DNA of 64,000 nucleotides, taken from the NCBI RefSeq assembly GCF_006716345.1, contig NZ_VFOX01000001.1:1488001-1552000 (forward strand), in the 5' to 3' direction. Numbering within the stretch: position 1 is the stretch's first letter; every line of letters starts with the position of its first letter. This document shows, one piece after another, positions 57,029 to 64,000 of this stretch. The position numbers and the translations under genes were made by a program. The notes beneath the pieces were generated by a model. It had not been told where the DNA came from. It made no database searches and was given only the letters and a program-made list of their open reading frames with translations. Source of the stretch: Microbacterium saperdae (GTDB lineage Bacteria > Actinomycetota > Actinomycetes > Actinomycetales > Microbacteriaceae).

Positions 57029-57643
57029 ATGCCCGCTACTGACACGCCACCTGTCGACGCACCGCGCACGCGGCCGCACCGTCTGCGACTGAGCATCGGG
57101 GCGGCCGTGGTGCTCGGTCTCGTCGTACTCTCGGCTGCCGTCGGCCTGGGCATCATGCGCGGCCAGGCGGCTCCGAGCGAGTCCGTTCCTCTCGCCGGCA
57201 CGGCAGCATCCCCGGCGCCGAGCGGCGACCTCTATGTGCACGTGCTCGGAGCGGTGGAGCGCCCGGGACTCTACGTCCTCGACCTCGACGCCCGGCTGGT
57301 GGACGCGGTGGCAGCCGCCGGCGGGACGACGGACGACGCTGACCTCACCGCGGTCAATCTGGCCCGTGTGCTGTCAGACGGAGAGCAGATCGTGGTGCCG
57401 GTCGTCGGAGCAGTCGCGGAGACCGGCGTGCCCGCGGAGGGATCGGCCGATGGGCGGGTCGACCTGAACACCGCCGATCAGGCCGCCCTCGAGACGCTGC
57501 CGCGCATCGGTCCGGCCCTCGCGGAGCGAATCATCTCGTGGCGGGAGGAGAACGGCCGGTTCCAGTCGGTCGACGACCTGCTGGCCGTGCCCGGCATCGG
57601 GGAGAAGCTGCTGGAGGCGATCCGCGAGGGGGCCAAGGTCTGA
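57029..57643 (+). CDS. comEA: ComEA-type DNA-binding protein
   Basis: A 204-residue membrane-anchored DNA receptor of the uptake machinery. One transmembrane helix is at about residues 24-46. It is followed by an SLBB domain (GDLYVHVLGAVERPGLYVLDLDARLVDAV) and a C-terminal helix-hairpin-helix pair (VDLNTADQAALETLPRIGPALAERIISWREENGRF ... LLAVPGIGEKLLEAI, about 145-204). comEC lies 2.2 kb downstream, separated by two extra genes. The ATG is leaderless by its -10 spacing. Confidence 0.94.
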   Translation: MPATDTPPVDAPRTRPHRLRLSIGAAVVLGLVVLSAAVGLGIMRGQAAPSESVPLAGTAASPAPSGDLYVHVLGAVERPGLYVLDLDARLVDAVAAAGGTTDDADLTAVNLARVLSDGEQIVVPVVGAVAETGVPAEGSADGRVDLNTADQAALETLPRIGPALAERIISWREENGRFQSVDDLLAVPGIGEKLLEAIREGAKV

Positions 57644-57696
57644 GCGCGGCCGGACGGCAGCGGGTGGTCGGCGACCCACGCGGGGCTCATCGCCCG

Positions 57697-57702
57697 TAGC
57701 CT
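57697..57702 (+). promoter_or_regulatory. -10 box of DUF1684 gene, leaderless start
   Basis: TAGCCT, 6 nt before the ATG at 57709. Confidence 0.6.
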
Positions 57703-57708
57703 GGGCTC

Positions 57709-58344
57709 ATGACGTTCACGAACGCCCGCACCGCCGTCGAGGTCGTCGACTGGCGCCGCCGTGTCTTCGCCCTGTACGCCGCCGTGCGGCAGGCCGAGTC
57801 TGCGGAAGAGGCGCACGAGCTGTGGCGGATCGAGAGGGACGAGCTCATGCTCCACCATCCCGCCACCGCCCTGTCGGCGGGGGATCGGACACTGTTCGAG
57901 GGCCTGCCCATCGCCTCGTACGATCCGCAGTGGCGCTTCGAGCTTCCGATCCTGCCCGCTGAACCCGGCGGATTCGACTTCGAGACCGGAACGGACGGCA
58001 TCGTGCCGTTCGAGCGGATCGGTACGGTCGAGATCCCGGATGCGGGCTCGCTCGACGTCTGGCGCCTGAAGTCCTACGGGGGTGGACTGTTCATCCCGGT
58101 GCGCGATGCCCTCGCCGGCCGCCCCGGAGGAACGTATGGAGGTGGGCGGTATCTGATCGACACGATCAAGGGCGCCGATCTCGGCTCGGATGCCGCAGCC
58201 GGGACGATCGTGCTCGACTTCAACTTCGCGTACAACCCCTCCTGCGCATACGACCCCGCCTGGGCCTGCCCGCTCGCGCAGCCGGGCAATGTGTTGTCCG
58301 TCGCGGTGCCGGTGGGGGAGATGTACGCGGGGGCGAAGGGCTGA
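57709..58344 (+). CDS. DUF1684 domain protein
   Basis: A 211-residue protein with the DUF1684 pattern: WRRRVFALYAAVR, LWRIERDELMLHHPATAL, then a beta-rich domain with GGGRYLIDTIKGAD and LDFNFAYNPSCAYDPAWACPLAQPGN near the C-terminus. It is cytoplasmic by lack of a signal. The family function is unknown. It sits between comEA and comEC under its own leaderless promoter, which suggests insertion rather than a competence role. Confidence 0.9.
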   Translation: MTFTNARTAVEVVDWRRRVFALYAAVRQAESAEEAHELWRIERDELMLHHPATALSAGDRTLFEGLPIASYDPQWRFELPILPAEPGGFDFETGTDGIVPFERIGTVEIPDAGSLDVWRLKSYGGGLFIPVRDALAGRPGGTYGGGRYLIDTIKGADLGSDAAAGTIVLDFNFAYNPSCAYDPAWACPLAQPGNVLSVAVPVGEMYAGAKG

Positions 58345-58368
58345 TCATTTCGAGCGGGCGCACATCGA

Positions 58369-58374
58369 TACGCT
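58369..58374 (+). promoter_or_regulatory. -10 box of 58381 gene, leaderless start
   Basis: TACGCT, 6 nt before the ATG at 58381. Confidence 0.6.
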
Positions 58375-58380
58375 GAGACC

Positions 58381-59655
58381 ATGGGGGAGATGAGTCGGCG
58401 AGCGCGACGACGATCCGTCGTGGTGGTTCTGCTCGGGGTTCTCACGGCGGCGATGCTCACCGCCTGCAGTGGTTCCGCGCTGCACGGAGACTTCCGCGCG
58501 GCCTTCGCGGGAGACGAGGCCGTCGAAGACTTCGAACTCTCGACGGCGGACAACATGCCGTTCGCCGACGGTCTGAGCGCCGAGGTGCGGGCTCGTGACA
58601 CCGCTTCCGGCGACGAGCTGGTGGCATTGGCCGATCGTCTGAGCGAGTTCGCGCGCGAACATGAAGCCGAGGATGTGCGGATCACGATCGAGGCCGCTGA
58701 ACTGATCGTTCCCGTCTTCGCGGATGCCGCGATCAGCGCCGGTGCGATGGCACGCGGACTCGATCTCGTGGATGACGATCGGGTCGACTCCGTCGTCCTC
58801 AGCGCGCGCACAGAGGCGAAAGGGATCACGGGCGTGAGCATCCGCCTCGCGGAGCCCGGAGCCGGCAGCCCCGTCGCGGCCTTCGACCTCGCCCGCACCA
58901 CTCCCGTGCTGCTCGACGACGTCACCGGCGGAGCCAACCTGCATCTCACGATCGCTGCGGAGGATCAGGTACGGATCGACGGGAACGCGGGTGCCTGGGT
59001 CGACGATGTCGAACAGGTCTGGCACGCGGTGTCGAACGAGGTGCCTGTCACCGGTCTGCGCGCCGAGCCCGGACGGCTGAAGCTCACGCTCGCGACGGAA
59101 GCGGATCTCGGCGCAGCGCAGGCGCTCAGCGCCGCGAGGGCGGTCGATCTGGTGGTCGTCTTCGCGAGCCCGCTCGTGCTGCTCGGCGCTGAGGCATCCG
59201 GCGATTCGGCTCGTGCGTTGCTGGGTGCGCTGGCGTCTGCGGACGTCTCGGTCGTGCGGAATGTGTGGACCGATGACGACCGGGTCGAGTTCTTCGTCGA
59301 TTCCGTGGCGCAGGCGACATCCACGGCGACGGCCTTGTCGGCACGCCCCGAATCGGCGGCGTTCACACTGCTGACGGTGACCGTGGGCGACCCCGATGAG
59401 CCGTCACTCAGTGTGACGGCGGCACCGACGAGACTCGGGGACATCGTCGCGTCCGCGGGCGACCTGCTCGCAGACGGCGACGTCGCCTCACTGGTGAGCA
59501 CACCTCGCAGCGCGACGCTCGTGATGGCTGGGGATGCCACCGATGCTGAGCTCGAGAGTCGCCTGTCCGCGCTCTCCGGTCTGGCCGACGAGGGAAGTCG
59601 TCGATGTGCGAATCGCTCCGACGGCACAGGAGTCTGCGACAGCGGAGCGCCGTGA
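58381..59655 (+). CDS. Putative lipoprotein of unknown function
   Basis: A 424-residue protein with a basic N-terminus, a hydrophobic segment and a lipobox-like LTAC at about residues 26-29, so it is probably a lipoprotein. The rest is alpha/beta with several repeated-looking segments (ADRLSEFAREHEAEDVRITIEAAELIV). I recognise no domain. The leaderless ATG at 58381 is preferred to the ATG at 58390. The last 20 or so residues (GSRRCANRSDGTGVCDSGAP) look less natural than the +1 frame from about 59597, so a frameshift is possible. Confidence 0.75.
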   Translation: MGEMSRRARRRSVVVVLLGVLTAAMLTACSGSALHGDFRAAFAGDEAVEDFELSTADNMPFADGLSAEVRARDTASGDELVALADRLSEFAREHEAEDVRITIEAAELIVPVFADAAISAGAMARGLDLVDDDRVDSVVLSARTEAKGITGVSIRLAEPGAGSPVAAFDLARTTPVLLDDVTGGANLHLTIAAEDQVRIDGNAGAWVDDVEQVWHAVSNEVPVTGLRAEPGRLKLTLATEADLGAAQALSAARAVDLVVVFASPLVLLGAEASGDSARALLGALASADVSVVRNVWTDDDRVEFFVDSVAQATSTATALSARPESAAFTLLTVTVGDPDEPSLSVTAAPTRLGDIVASAGDLLADGDVASLVSTPRSATLVMAGDATDAELESRLSALSGLADEGSRRCANRSDGTGVCDSGAP

Positions 59656-59807
59656 GAGGGATGGTGGCGAGGAAGCGTCGCTCGGCGACGACAATGGCGC
59701 AGGCGGGCGGCGGCTAGGAAACTCTCACTCCATCTGCACAGATGAAGCGGGATCGAGGTTCCGCGCATGTGTGGCCGTCCCGCAAGGCTGGTCCTCGCAC
59801 AGCGTCC

Positions 59808-59813
59808 TAGCGT
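59808..59813 (+). promoter_or_regulatory. -10 box of comEC transcript, leaderless mini-cistron
   Basis: TAGCGT, 6 nt before the ATG at 59820, not before the comEC ATG at 59843. Confidence 0.6.
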
Positions 59814-59819
59814 GGCGGG

Positions 59820-59846
59820 ATGCGAGTGAGACCGGCAGTAGCATGA
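59820..59846 (+). CDS. Eight-codon leader peptide overlapping the comEC start
   Basis: ATG followed by seven codons (MRVRPAVA) and TGA at 59844-59846. Its stop overlaps the comEC ATG at 59843 (ATGA). The ATG is spaced 6 nt from a TAGCGT -10 box exactly like the other leaderless genes here. Ribosomes could load on this leaderless mini-cistron and reinitiate at comEC. Inferred from sequence only. Confidence 0.45.
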   Translation: MRVRPAVA

Positions 59847-62164
59847 CGCGGTCGGACGTGCGTCTGCTGCCGATCGTCGTCGGGGTGTGGATCGCCGCCT
59901 TGGTGGCTGTTTTCTGTCCACCGATCACGTGGTGGATGGCCGGCGGATGCCTGCTCGGAGTGCTGGTCGTCCTCGTCGGTACCCGGCGGCGGAGAGCGGC
60001 GACGGGCGCCGGGCTCGCGATCGTGACGTTCACCGCCATGACCGCCGTGCTGGTGACCGTCTCGCTGGCGCTTCCGGGACGGACGCAGGCCATCGAATCC
60101 GGCGGTCGTGTGGTGGAGGTGGTCGCGGGGGTCACGTCGTCGGCGTCGGTCGGGCAGGATGGGCGGCTGTGGTTCGACGCGCAGACGGTGAGCATCGGTG
60201 TGCGAGATCAGCCGCGGTCGGTGTCGGTACCGGTGCGGATCGGTGTCGAGCCGGGCGACGGGTTCGATCTCGGCGCAGAGATCCGTGTGGTCGGCGAGGC
60301 GGAGGCGACCGATGCGGGAGAGCGTTCGGTTCTGGTGGTCTACGCGAGTGAGACGGAGATACTGCAGCCGGCGGGAGGGGTCTTCGGAGTCGCCGCCGGC
60401 CTTCGGGAGGCGTTCGTGGCTCGGGCGGCTCGGCTACCGGAGCCGGGCGCCGGGCTGCTCCCCGGCCTCGCCGTCGGCGACACGCGTGCCGTGCCTGCGG
60501 AGCTCAACGACGACATGCGCAGCACAGGACTCAGTCACCTCACCGCGGTCAGCGGTGCCAACTGCGCGATCGTGGTGGGAGCGACCTTCTGGCTGGCGGC
60601 GCTGTGCGGGTGCCGACGCGGTCTGCGCGTCGCCCTGGCGGCCGTGGCACTGAGTGGCTTCGTCATCCTCGTCACCCCGGAGCCGAGCGTCATCAGGGCT
60701 GCCGTGCTGGCCGGAATCGCCATGGTGACGGTGCTGATCGGTCGCCCGAGAGCCGGCGCAGGCATGCTCGCACTCGGCGTGACCGGCATCCTCATCGCCG
60801 ATCCGTGGTTGGCGGCGACGCCCGGGTTCGCGCTGTCAGCCGCCGCATCGGCGGCCCTCATCCTGTTCGCCCCTCCGCTCGGACGCGGACTCGGACGCGT
60901 TCTGCCGGCGCCGCTCGCGCTGGCGATCGCGGTGCCGCTGTCCGCTCAGCTCGTCTGCGGTCCGATCATCGCCCTGTTCGCGGAACAGCAGTCGCTGATC
61001 GGGGTCGTGGCGAATCTGCTCGCTGCTCCTGCCGCACCGGTGGCGACCGTGGTCGGCATGCTCGCGTGCCTGGCCGCTCCGATACCGCCGCTCGCTGATC
61101 TGTTGGCGGCCTCCGCATGGCTGCCCTCGGCGTGGATCGCGACGACGGCCACGACGGCGGCACAATTGCCGATGGCGCAGATCCTCCTCCCTGCCGGTAT
61201 CCCCAGCGCTCTGCTCGTGGCGGTCGTGAGCGCGGCTATCGGAGTCGTCGTGCTGCGCAGAACGACCGTGGTGTCGGGACGGCCCCCGTTCTGGGTGCGA
61301 TGGGTGCGCCGCTGCTCCGCGGCCGTGTTGATCATCGTCGCCGGCGTGGGTGCGGGGCAGGCTCTTCTGGACGGGCCGCTGGCGACGCTCCGCACACCGG
61401 AGGGATGGGCGATCGCGGCGTGCGACGTCGGGCAGGGCGACGCTCTGGTGGTGCGGTCGGATGGTGAGATCGCCCTGATCGACACCGGTCCCGATCCCGC
61501 TGCGCTCGAAGCGTGTCTGCGGTCGCTCGGTGTCGACCAGATCGATCTCCTGGTGCTGACCCATTTCGACCTGGATCACGTCGGGGGACTCGAGGCGGTC
61601 CAGGGGCGCGTCGGCGAGGTGCTCCACGGTCCGCCGTCCGAACAGGCGGACCAACGTTCGCTGGACCGCCTGGAGTCCGGCGGAGCGCTCCTCCACGACG
61701 CGACGGCAGGACTTCGTGGCATCCTCGGCGACGCCGAGTGGCGCGTGCTCTGGCCGCAGCGGGGATCCGTCGCCTTCCCCGGGGGCAACGATGCCAGCGT
61801 CGTCGTGGAGTTCGACGGCGGAGGAGTGCCTCGGTCCCTGTTCCTGGGGGACCTGTCTGCGGCTCCCCAGCGGATGCTGATGCGCACCGCCCACCTCGCC
61901 GGAGGGTACGCGGTGGTCAAGGTCGCGCATCACGGCAGCGCGGATCAGGATCCGGGGCTCTACGAATCCGTGCACGCGACACTCGCGATCTTCAGCGCCG
62001 GCGTGGACAACGACTACGGGCATCCTCGGGACGAGACACTGGAGCTGCTGTCCGCGACCGGGGCGCATCTGCTCCGCACCGACCGGCAGGGGCGTCTCCT
62101 GATCGGTGCGGAGTCGGGTGAGCTGCGGGTATGGACCGAGTCGAGCGTCGGCGCCCCCGGGTAG
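59843..62164 (+). CDS. comEC: ComEC/Rec2 DNA-uptake channel protein
   Basis: A 773-residue polytopic membrane protein that carries DNA across the membrane in competent bacteria. N-terminal membrane helices and an OB-like extracytoplasmic region (DUF4131) come first. The competence domain with GLSHLTAVSGANCAIVVG and many helices follows. The C-terminal metallo-beta-lactamase-like domain has LIDTGPDP, LTHFDLDHVGG and VKVAHHGSAD. The ATG at 59843 overlaps the stop of the eight-codon cistron and has no Shine-Dalgarno of its own. Confidence 0.93.
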   Translation: MTRSDVRLLPIVVGVWIAALVAVFCPPITWWMAGGCLLGVLVVLVGTRRRRAATGAGLAIVTFTAMTAVLVTVSLALPGRTQAIESGGRVVEVVAGVTSSASVGQDGRLWFDAQTVSIGVRDQPRSVSVPVRIGVEPGDGFDLGAEIRVVGEAEATDAGERSVLVVYASETEILQPAGGVFGVAAGLREAFVARAARLPEPGAGLLPGLAVGDTRAVPAELNDDMRSTGLSHLTAVSGANCAIVVGATFWLAALCGCRRGLRVALAAVALSGFVILVTPEPSVIRAAVLAGIAMVTVLIGRPRAGAGMLALGVTGILIADPWLAATPGFALSAAASAALILFAPPLGRGLGRVLPAPLALAIAVPLSAQLVCGPIIALFAEQQSLIGVVANLLAAPAAPVATVVGMLACLAAPIPPLADLLAASAWLPSAWIATTATTAAQLPMAQILLPAGIPSALLVAVVSAAIGVVVLRRTTVVSGRPPFWVRWVRRCSAAVLIIVAGVGAGQALLDGPLATLRTPEGWAIAACDVGQGDALVVRSDGEIALIDTGPDPAALEACLRSLGVDQIDLLVLTHFDLDHVGGLEAVQGRVGEVLHGPPSEQADQRSLDRLESGGALLHDATAGLRGILGDAEWRVLWPQRGSVAFPGGNDASVVVEFDGGGVPRSLFLGDLSAAPQRMLMRTAHLAGGYAVVKVAHHGSADQDPGLYESVHATLAIFSAGVDNDYGHPRDETLELLSATGAHLLRTDRQGRLLIGAESGELRVWTESSVGAPG

Positions 62165-62167
62165 TCT
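62162..62167 (+). promoter_or_regulatory. -10 box of holA, leaderless start
   Basis: TAGTCT, 6 nt before the ATG at 62174. It overlaps the comEC stop codon region. Confidence 0.6.
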
Positions 62168-62173
62168 GGGAGC

Positions 62174-63211
62174 ATGGCAGCTCCGCGTACCTCATCCCGT
62201 GGCGGGGCGAAGCCCACGAAGATTCCTCAGGTCTCCTGGCGTGAGCCGCGACCGGCACCTCTGGTGCTCGTCTCGGGCCCAGAGGAGATCTGTGCGGAGC
62301 GCGCGATCGCCGGTGTCCGTGACTATCTGCGCGCCGAAGACCCGGCGCTCGAGGTCACCGATGTGCGTGCCGATGACTATGCGCCCGGCACGCTGCTCGC
62401 GCTGACGTCGCCCTCGCTGTTCGGCGAACCTCGACTGGTGCGCGTATCGGGCGTCGAGCGCTGCTCCGACGCATTCATCCAAGAAGCCGTCTCGTACCTG
62501 GAGCATCCGCAGGAGGGCGCGACCGTCGTCCTGCGTCACACCGGTGCCAGCGTCCGAGGCAAGAAGCTGCTCGATGCTCTCCGTGCCGGCACGGGCGGCG
62601 GGATCGAGATCGCGTGCCCGGCGATCAAGCGCGACGGCGACAGGGTCGACTTCGCGGCGGGGGAGTTCCGCACCGCGAAGAAGCGCATCGCGCCGCCCGC
62701 GTTGAGGGCGCTCGTCTCGGCCTTCGCCGACGACCTCACCGAACTGGCCGCTGCATGTCAGCAGCTCATCGGCGACGTCGAGGGCGACATCACCGAAGAC
62801 ATCGTCACCAAGTACTACGGCGGTCGGGTGGAGGTCTCGGCGTTCGTCGTGGCCGACACGGCGATCGCCGGCCGCTATGGTGAGGCGCTGATCGCACTGC
62901 GGCACGCGTTGGCCTCGGGCGCGGATCCGGTTCCGATGGTGGCCGCATTCGCCATGAAGCTGCGTACGATGGCCAGGGTCGCCGGCAACCGCGAGCCGAG
63001 CCGGCAGCTCGCTCAGCGTCTGGGCATGAAGGACTGGCAGGTGGATCGCGCGCGTCGTGACCTCGCAGGCTGGAACGAGCGCTCCCTGGGCATGGCGATT
63101 CAGGCGACGGCGCGGGCCGACGGTGAGGTGAAGGGCGCTGCGCGCGACCCGATCTTCGCTCTCGAGCGCATGGTCACCGTCATCGCGACCCGGCAGCCGT
63201 TCGGCGAGTAG
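62174..63211 (+). CDS. holA: DNA polymerase III subunit delta
   Basis: A 345-residue clamp-loader delta subunit, which opens the beta clamp. The AAA+-like domain I has LVSGPEEICAERAIAGV and VTDVRADDYAPGTLLALTSPSLFGEPRLVRV. The later part has KYYGGRVEVSAFVVADTAIAGRYGEALIALRHAL and a collar domain. The position after comEC and before rpsT is conserved widely. The ATG is leaderless by -10 spacing. Confidence 0.94.
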   Translation: MAAPRTSSRGGAKPTKIPQVSWREPRPAPLVLVSGPEEICAERAIAGVRDYLRAEDPALEVTDVRADDYAPGTLLALTSPSLFGEPRLVRVSGVERCSDAFIQEAVSYLEHPQEGATVVLRHTGASVRGKKLLDALRAGTGGGIEIACPAIKRDGDRVDFAAGEFRTAKKRIAPPALRALVSAFADDLTELAAACQQLIGDVEGDITEDIVTKYYGGRVEVSAFVVADTAIAGRYGEALIALRHALASGADPVPMVAAFAMKLRTMARVAGNREPSRQLAQRLGMKDWQVDRARRDLAGWNERSLGMAIQATARADGEVKGAARDPIFALERMVTVIATRQPFGE

Positions 63212-63254
63212 AGGCTCAGCGCTGCGTCCCCCGCGATCGCCAGAGGACAAGAAG

Positions 63255-63287
63255 AAGGCCCGCCCCGAAAACGGGACGGGCCTTTCT
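63255..63287. terminator. Bidirectional terminator between holA and rpsT
   Basis: Stem 63255-63267 / 63272-63284 with one mismatch and an AAAA loop, followed by TTTCT on the plus strand and preceded by an A-rich stretch. It serves the convergent holA and rpsT. Confidence 0.85.
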
Positions 63288-63300
63288 CAGATGCTTCAGC

Positions 63301-63561
63301 TCAGAGAGCGGCGACCTGCTTGGCGAGAGCCGACTTGCGGTTCGACGCCTGGTTCTTGTGCAGGACACCCTTGCTGACGGCCTTGTCGAGCTTGACGGCG
63401 GCCTTCTTCAGGGATGCCTCGGCTGCTGCCTTGTCGCCGGCGGTGACGGCGGTGCGGGTCGAGCGGATGAGCGTCTTGAGCTCGCTCTTCACGGCCTTGT
63501 TGCGCTCGTTCGCCTTGGCGTTGGTCTTGTTGCGCTTGATCTGCGACTTGATGTTTGCCAC
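63301..63561 (-). CDS. rpsT: 30S ribosomal protein S20
   Basis: An 86-residue, Lys/Ala-rich helical ribosomal protein that binds 16S rRNA. The N-terminus [29 protein letters not shown] and the C-terminus [19 protein letters not shown] are diagnostic. The GTG at 63561 was chosen as it gives the standard (M)ANIKSQ start. It is convergent with holA, a conserved arrangement. Confidence 0.97.
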   Translation of the reverse strand: MANIKSQIKRNKTNAKANERNKAVKSELKTLIRSTRTAVTAGDKAAAEASLKKAAVKLDKAVSKGVLHKNQASNRKSALAKQVAAL

Positions 63562-63817
63562 GTGTGGACGCTTTCTGTACAGGAGTGATTCGGAGTGTCG
63601 GCACCAGAAGAGGGCTGCTGCACGACGGTCGTGAGGGAAGAACCCACACGCAAGCCAAGAACCAACTCTACCAGCAGTGGGCAGGATCGCGCGAAACGAA
63701 GCCCGGGCGCGGCGTCGCGGATGGGGCGAAAAGCGGCCAATGTCGAAACTCAGTCGCGGCTGGGGTGGCACCGGGTGCAGAATCATCACTATCCCGACAT
63801 CGACGTCAAGGAGCGAA

Positions 63818-64000
63818 ATGAGCCCCGACCCCGTCCGCCCCGTCCTGCCTGCCGGCTTCCGCTGGTCTGCGGCGACCTCGGCACTCCAGATCGAGGGCTC
63901 GCCCCATGCGGATGGCGGTGGCCGTTCGATCTGGGACGACTTCATCGCGACTCCGGGGGCAGTGAAGGACGGGTCGAGCGCGGATCCCGCGTGCGACAGC
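63818..64000 (+). CDS. Glycoside hydrolase family 1 (beta-glucosidase), N-terminal part
   Basis: The first 61 residues of a GH1 enzyme, cut by the window end. The N-terminal signature [14 protein letters not shown] and the following [16 protein letters not shown] are characteristic; the catalytic glutamates lie beyond the window. There is no signal peptide. AAGGAG lies 4 nt before the ATG. The 256-nt gap before it, shared with the divergent rpsT promoter, shows no other gene. Confidence 0.92.
   Translation, partial: MSPDPVRPVLPAGFRWSAATSALQIEGSPHADGGGRSIWDDFIATPGAVKDGSSADPACDS

Overview
The window is chromosomal DNA of a high-GC actinobacterium, most likely Microbacterium or a close relative in Microbacteriaceae. 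The evidence is the gene order (clpX; ileS-folC-DUF4233-ndk; rne-rplU-rpmA-obgE-proB-proA-nadD-rsfS; comEA-comEC-holA-rpsT), a T-box in front of ileS, GTG starts, about 70% GC by eye, and many start codons that lie 6 nt after a TANNNT -10 box. That last feature is the signature of leaderless mRNAs. I see no prophage, IS transposase, CRISPR array, plasmid or replication-origin feature.

Layout. 1-6355: the clpX end, a Nudix hydrolase, an M3 peptidase, a LysR regulator and the threonine-to-glycine pair tdh-kbl. 6361-9248: a palindromic repeat, a small ORF and valS. 9420-14380: a complete peptide-type ABC importer (binding protein, two permeases, fused double ATPase). 14370-16200: a pentapeptide-like protein, then a DUF559 (Vsr-like) nuclease gene flanked on both sides by the same compound palindrome. 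16290-22090: T-box, ileS, folC, DUF4233, ndk and a strong terminator. 22215-32802: a VKOR-like membrane protein, RNase E, and the L21/L27/ObgE/proline/NAD/ribosome-silencing cluster.

32860-42550 is the main accessory block. A fused double ABC ATPase is divergent from an operon for an M19-type dipeptidase, a peptide-binding lipoprotein, two permeases, a creatinase-like M24 protein, a proline-iminopeptidase-like hydrolase and a tandem Lrp-type regulator. Together they look like an import-and-cleave system for a peptide or amidino compound. Two of its hydrolases carry altered metal-ligand positions. 42647-49252 holds small unknown proteins, an orphan LuxR regulator without a phosphorylatable Asp, tRNA-Ala, a GNAT, an FMO-like enzyme, membrane proteins, an SDR and a secreted GH3.

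49257-64000: a three-gene minus-strand operon (DedA, APP1-type phosphatase, putative glycosylase) divergent from pabB through interlocked promoters; leuS; a lipoprotein; the DNA-uptake genes comEA and comEC with two extra genes between them; holA; rpsT; and the start of a GH1 beta-glucosidase.

The observations most worth following up are the periodic palindromes bracketing the DUF559 gene, the peptide/amidino operon with its atypical hydrolases, and the leaderless eight-codon cistron that overlaps the comEC start.
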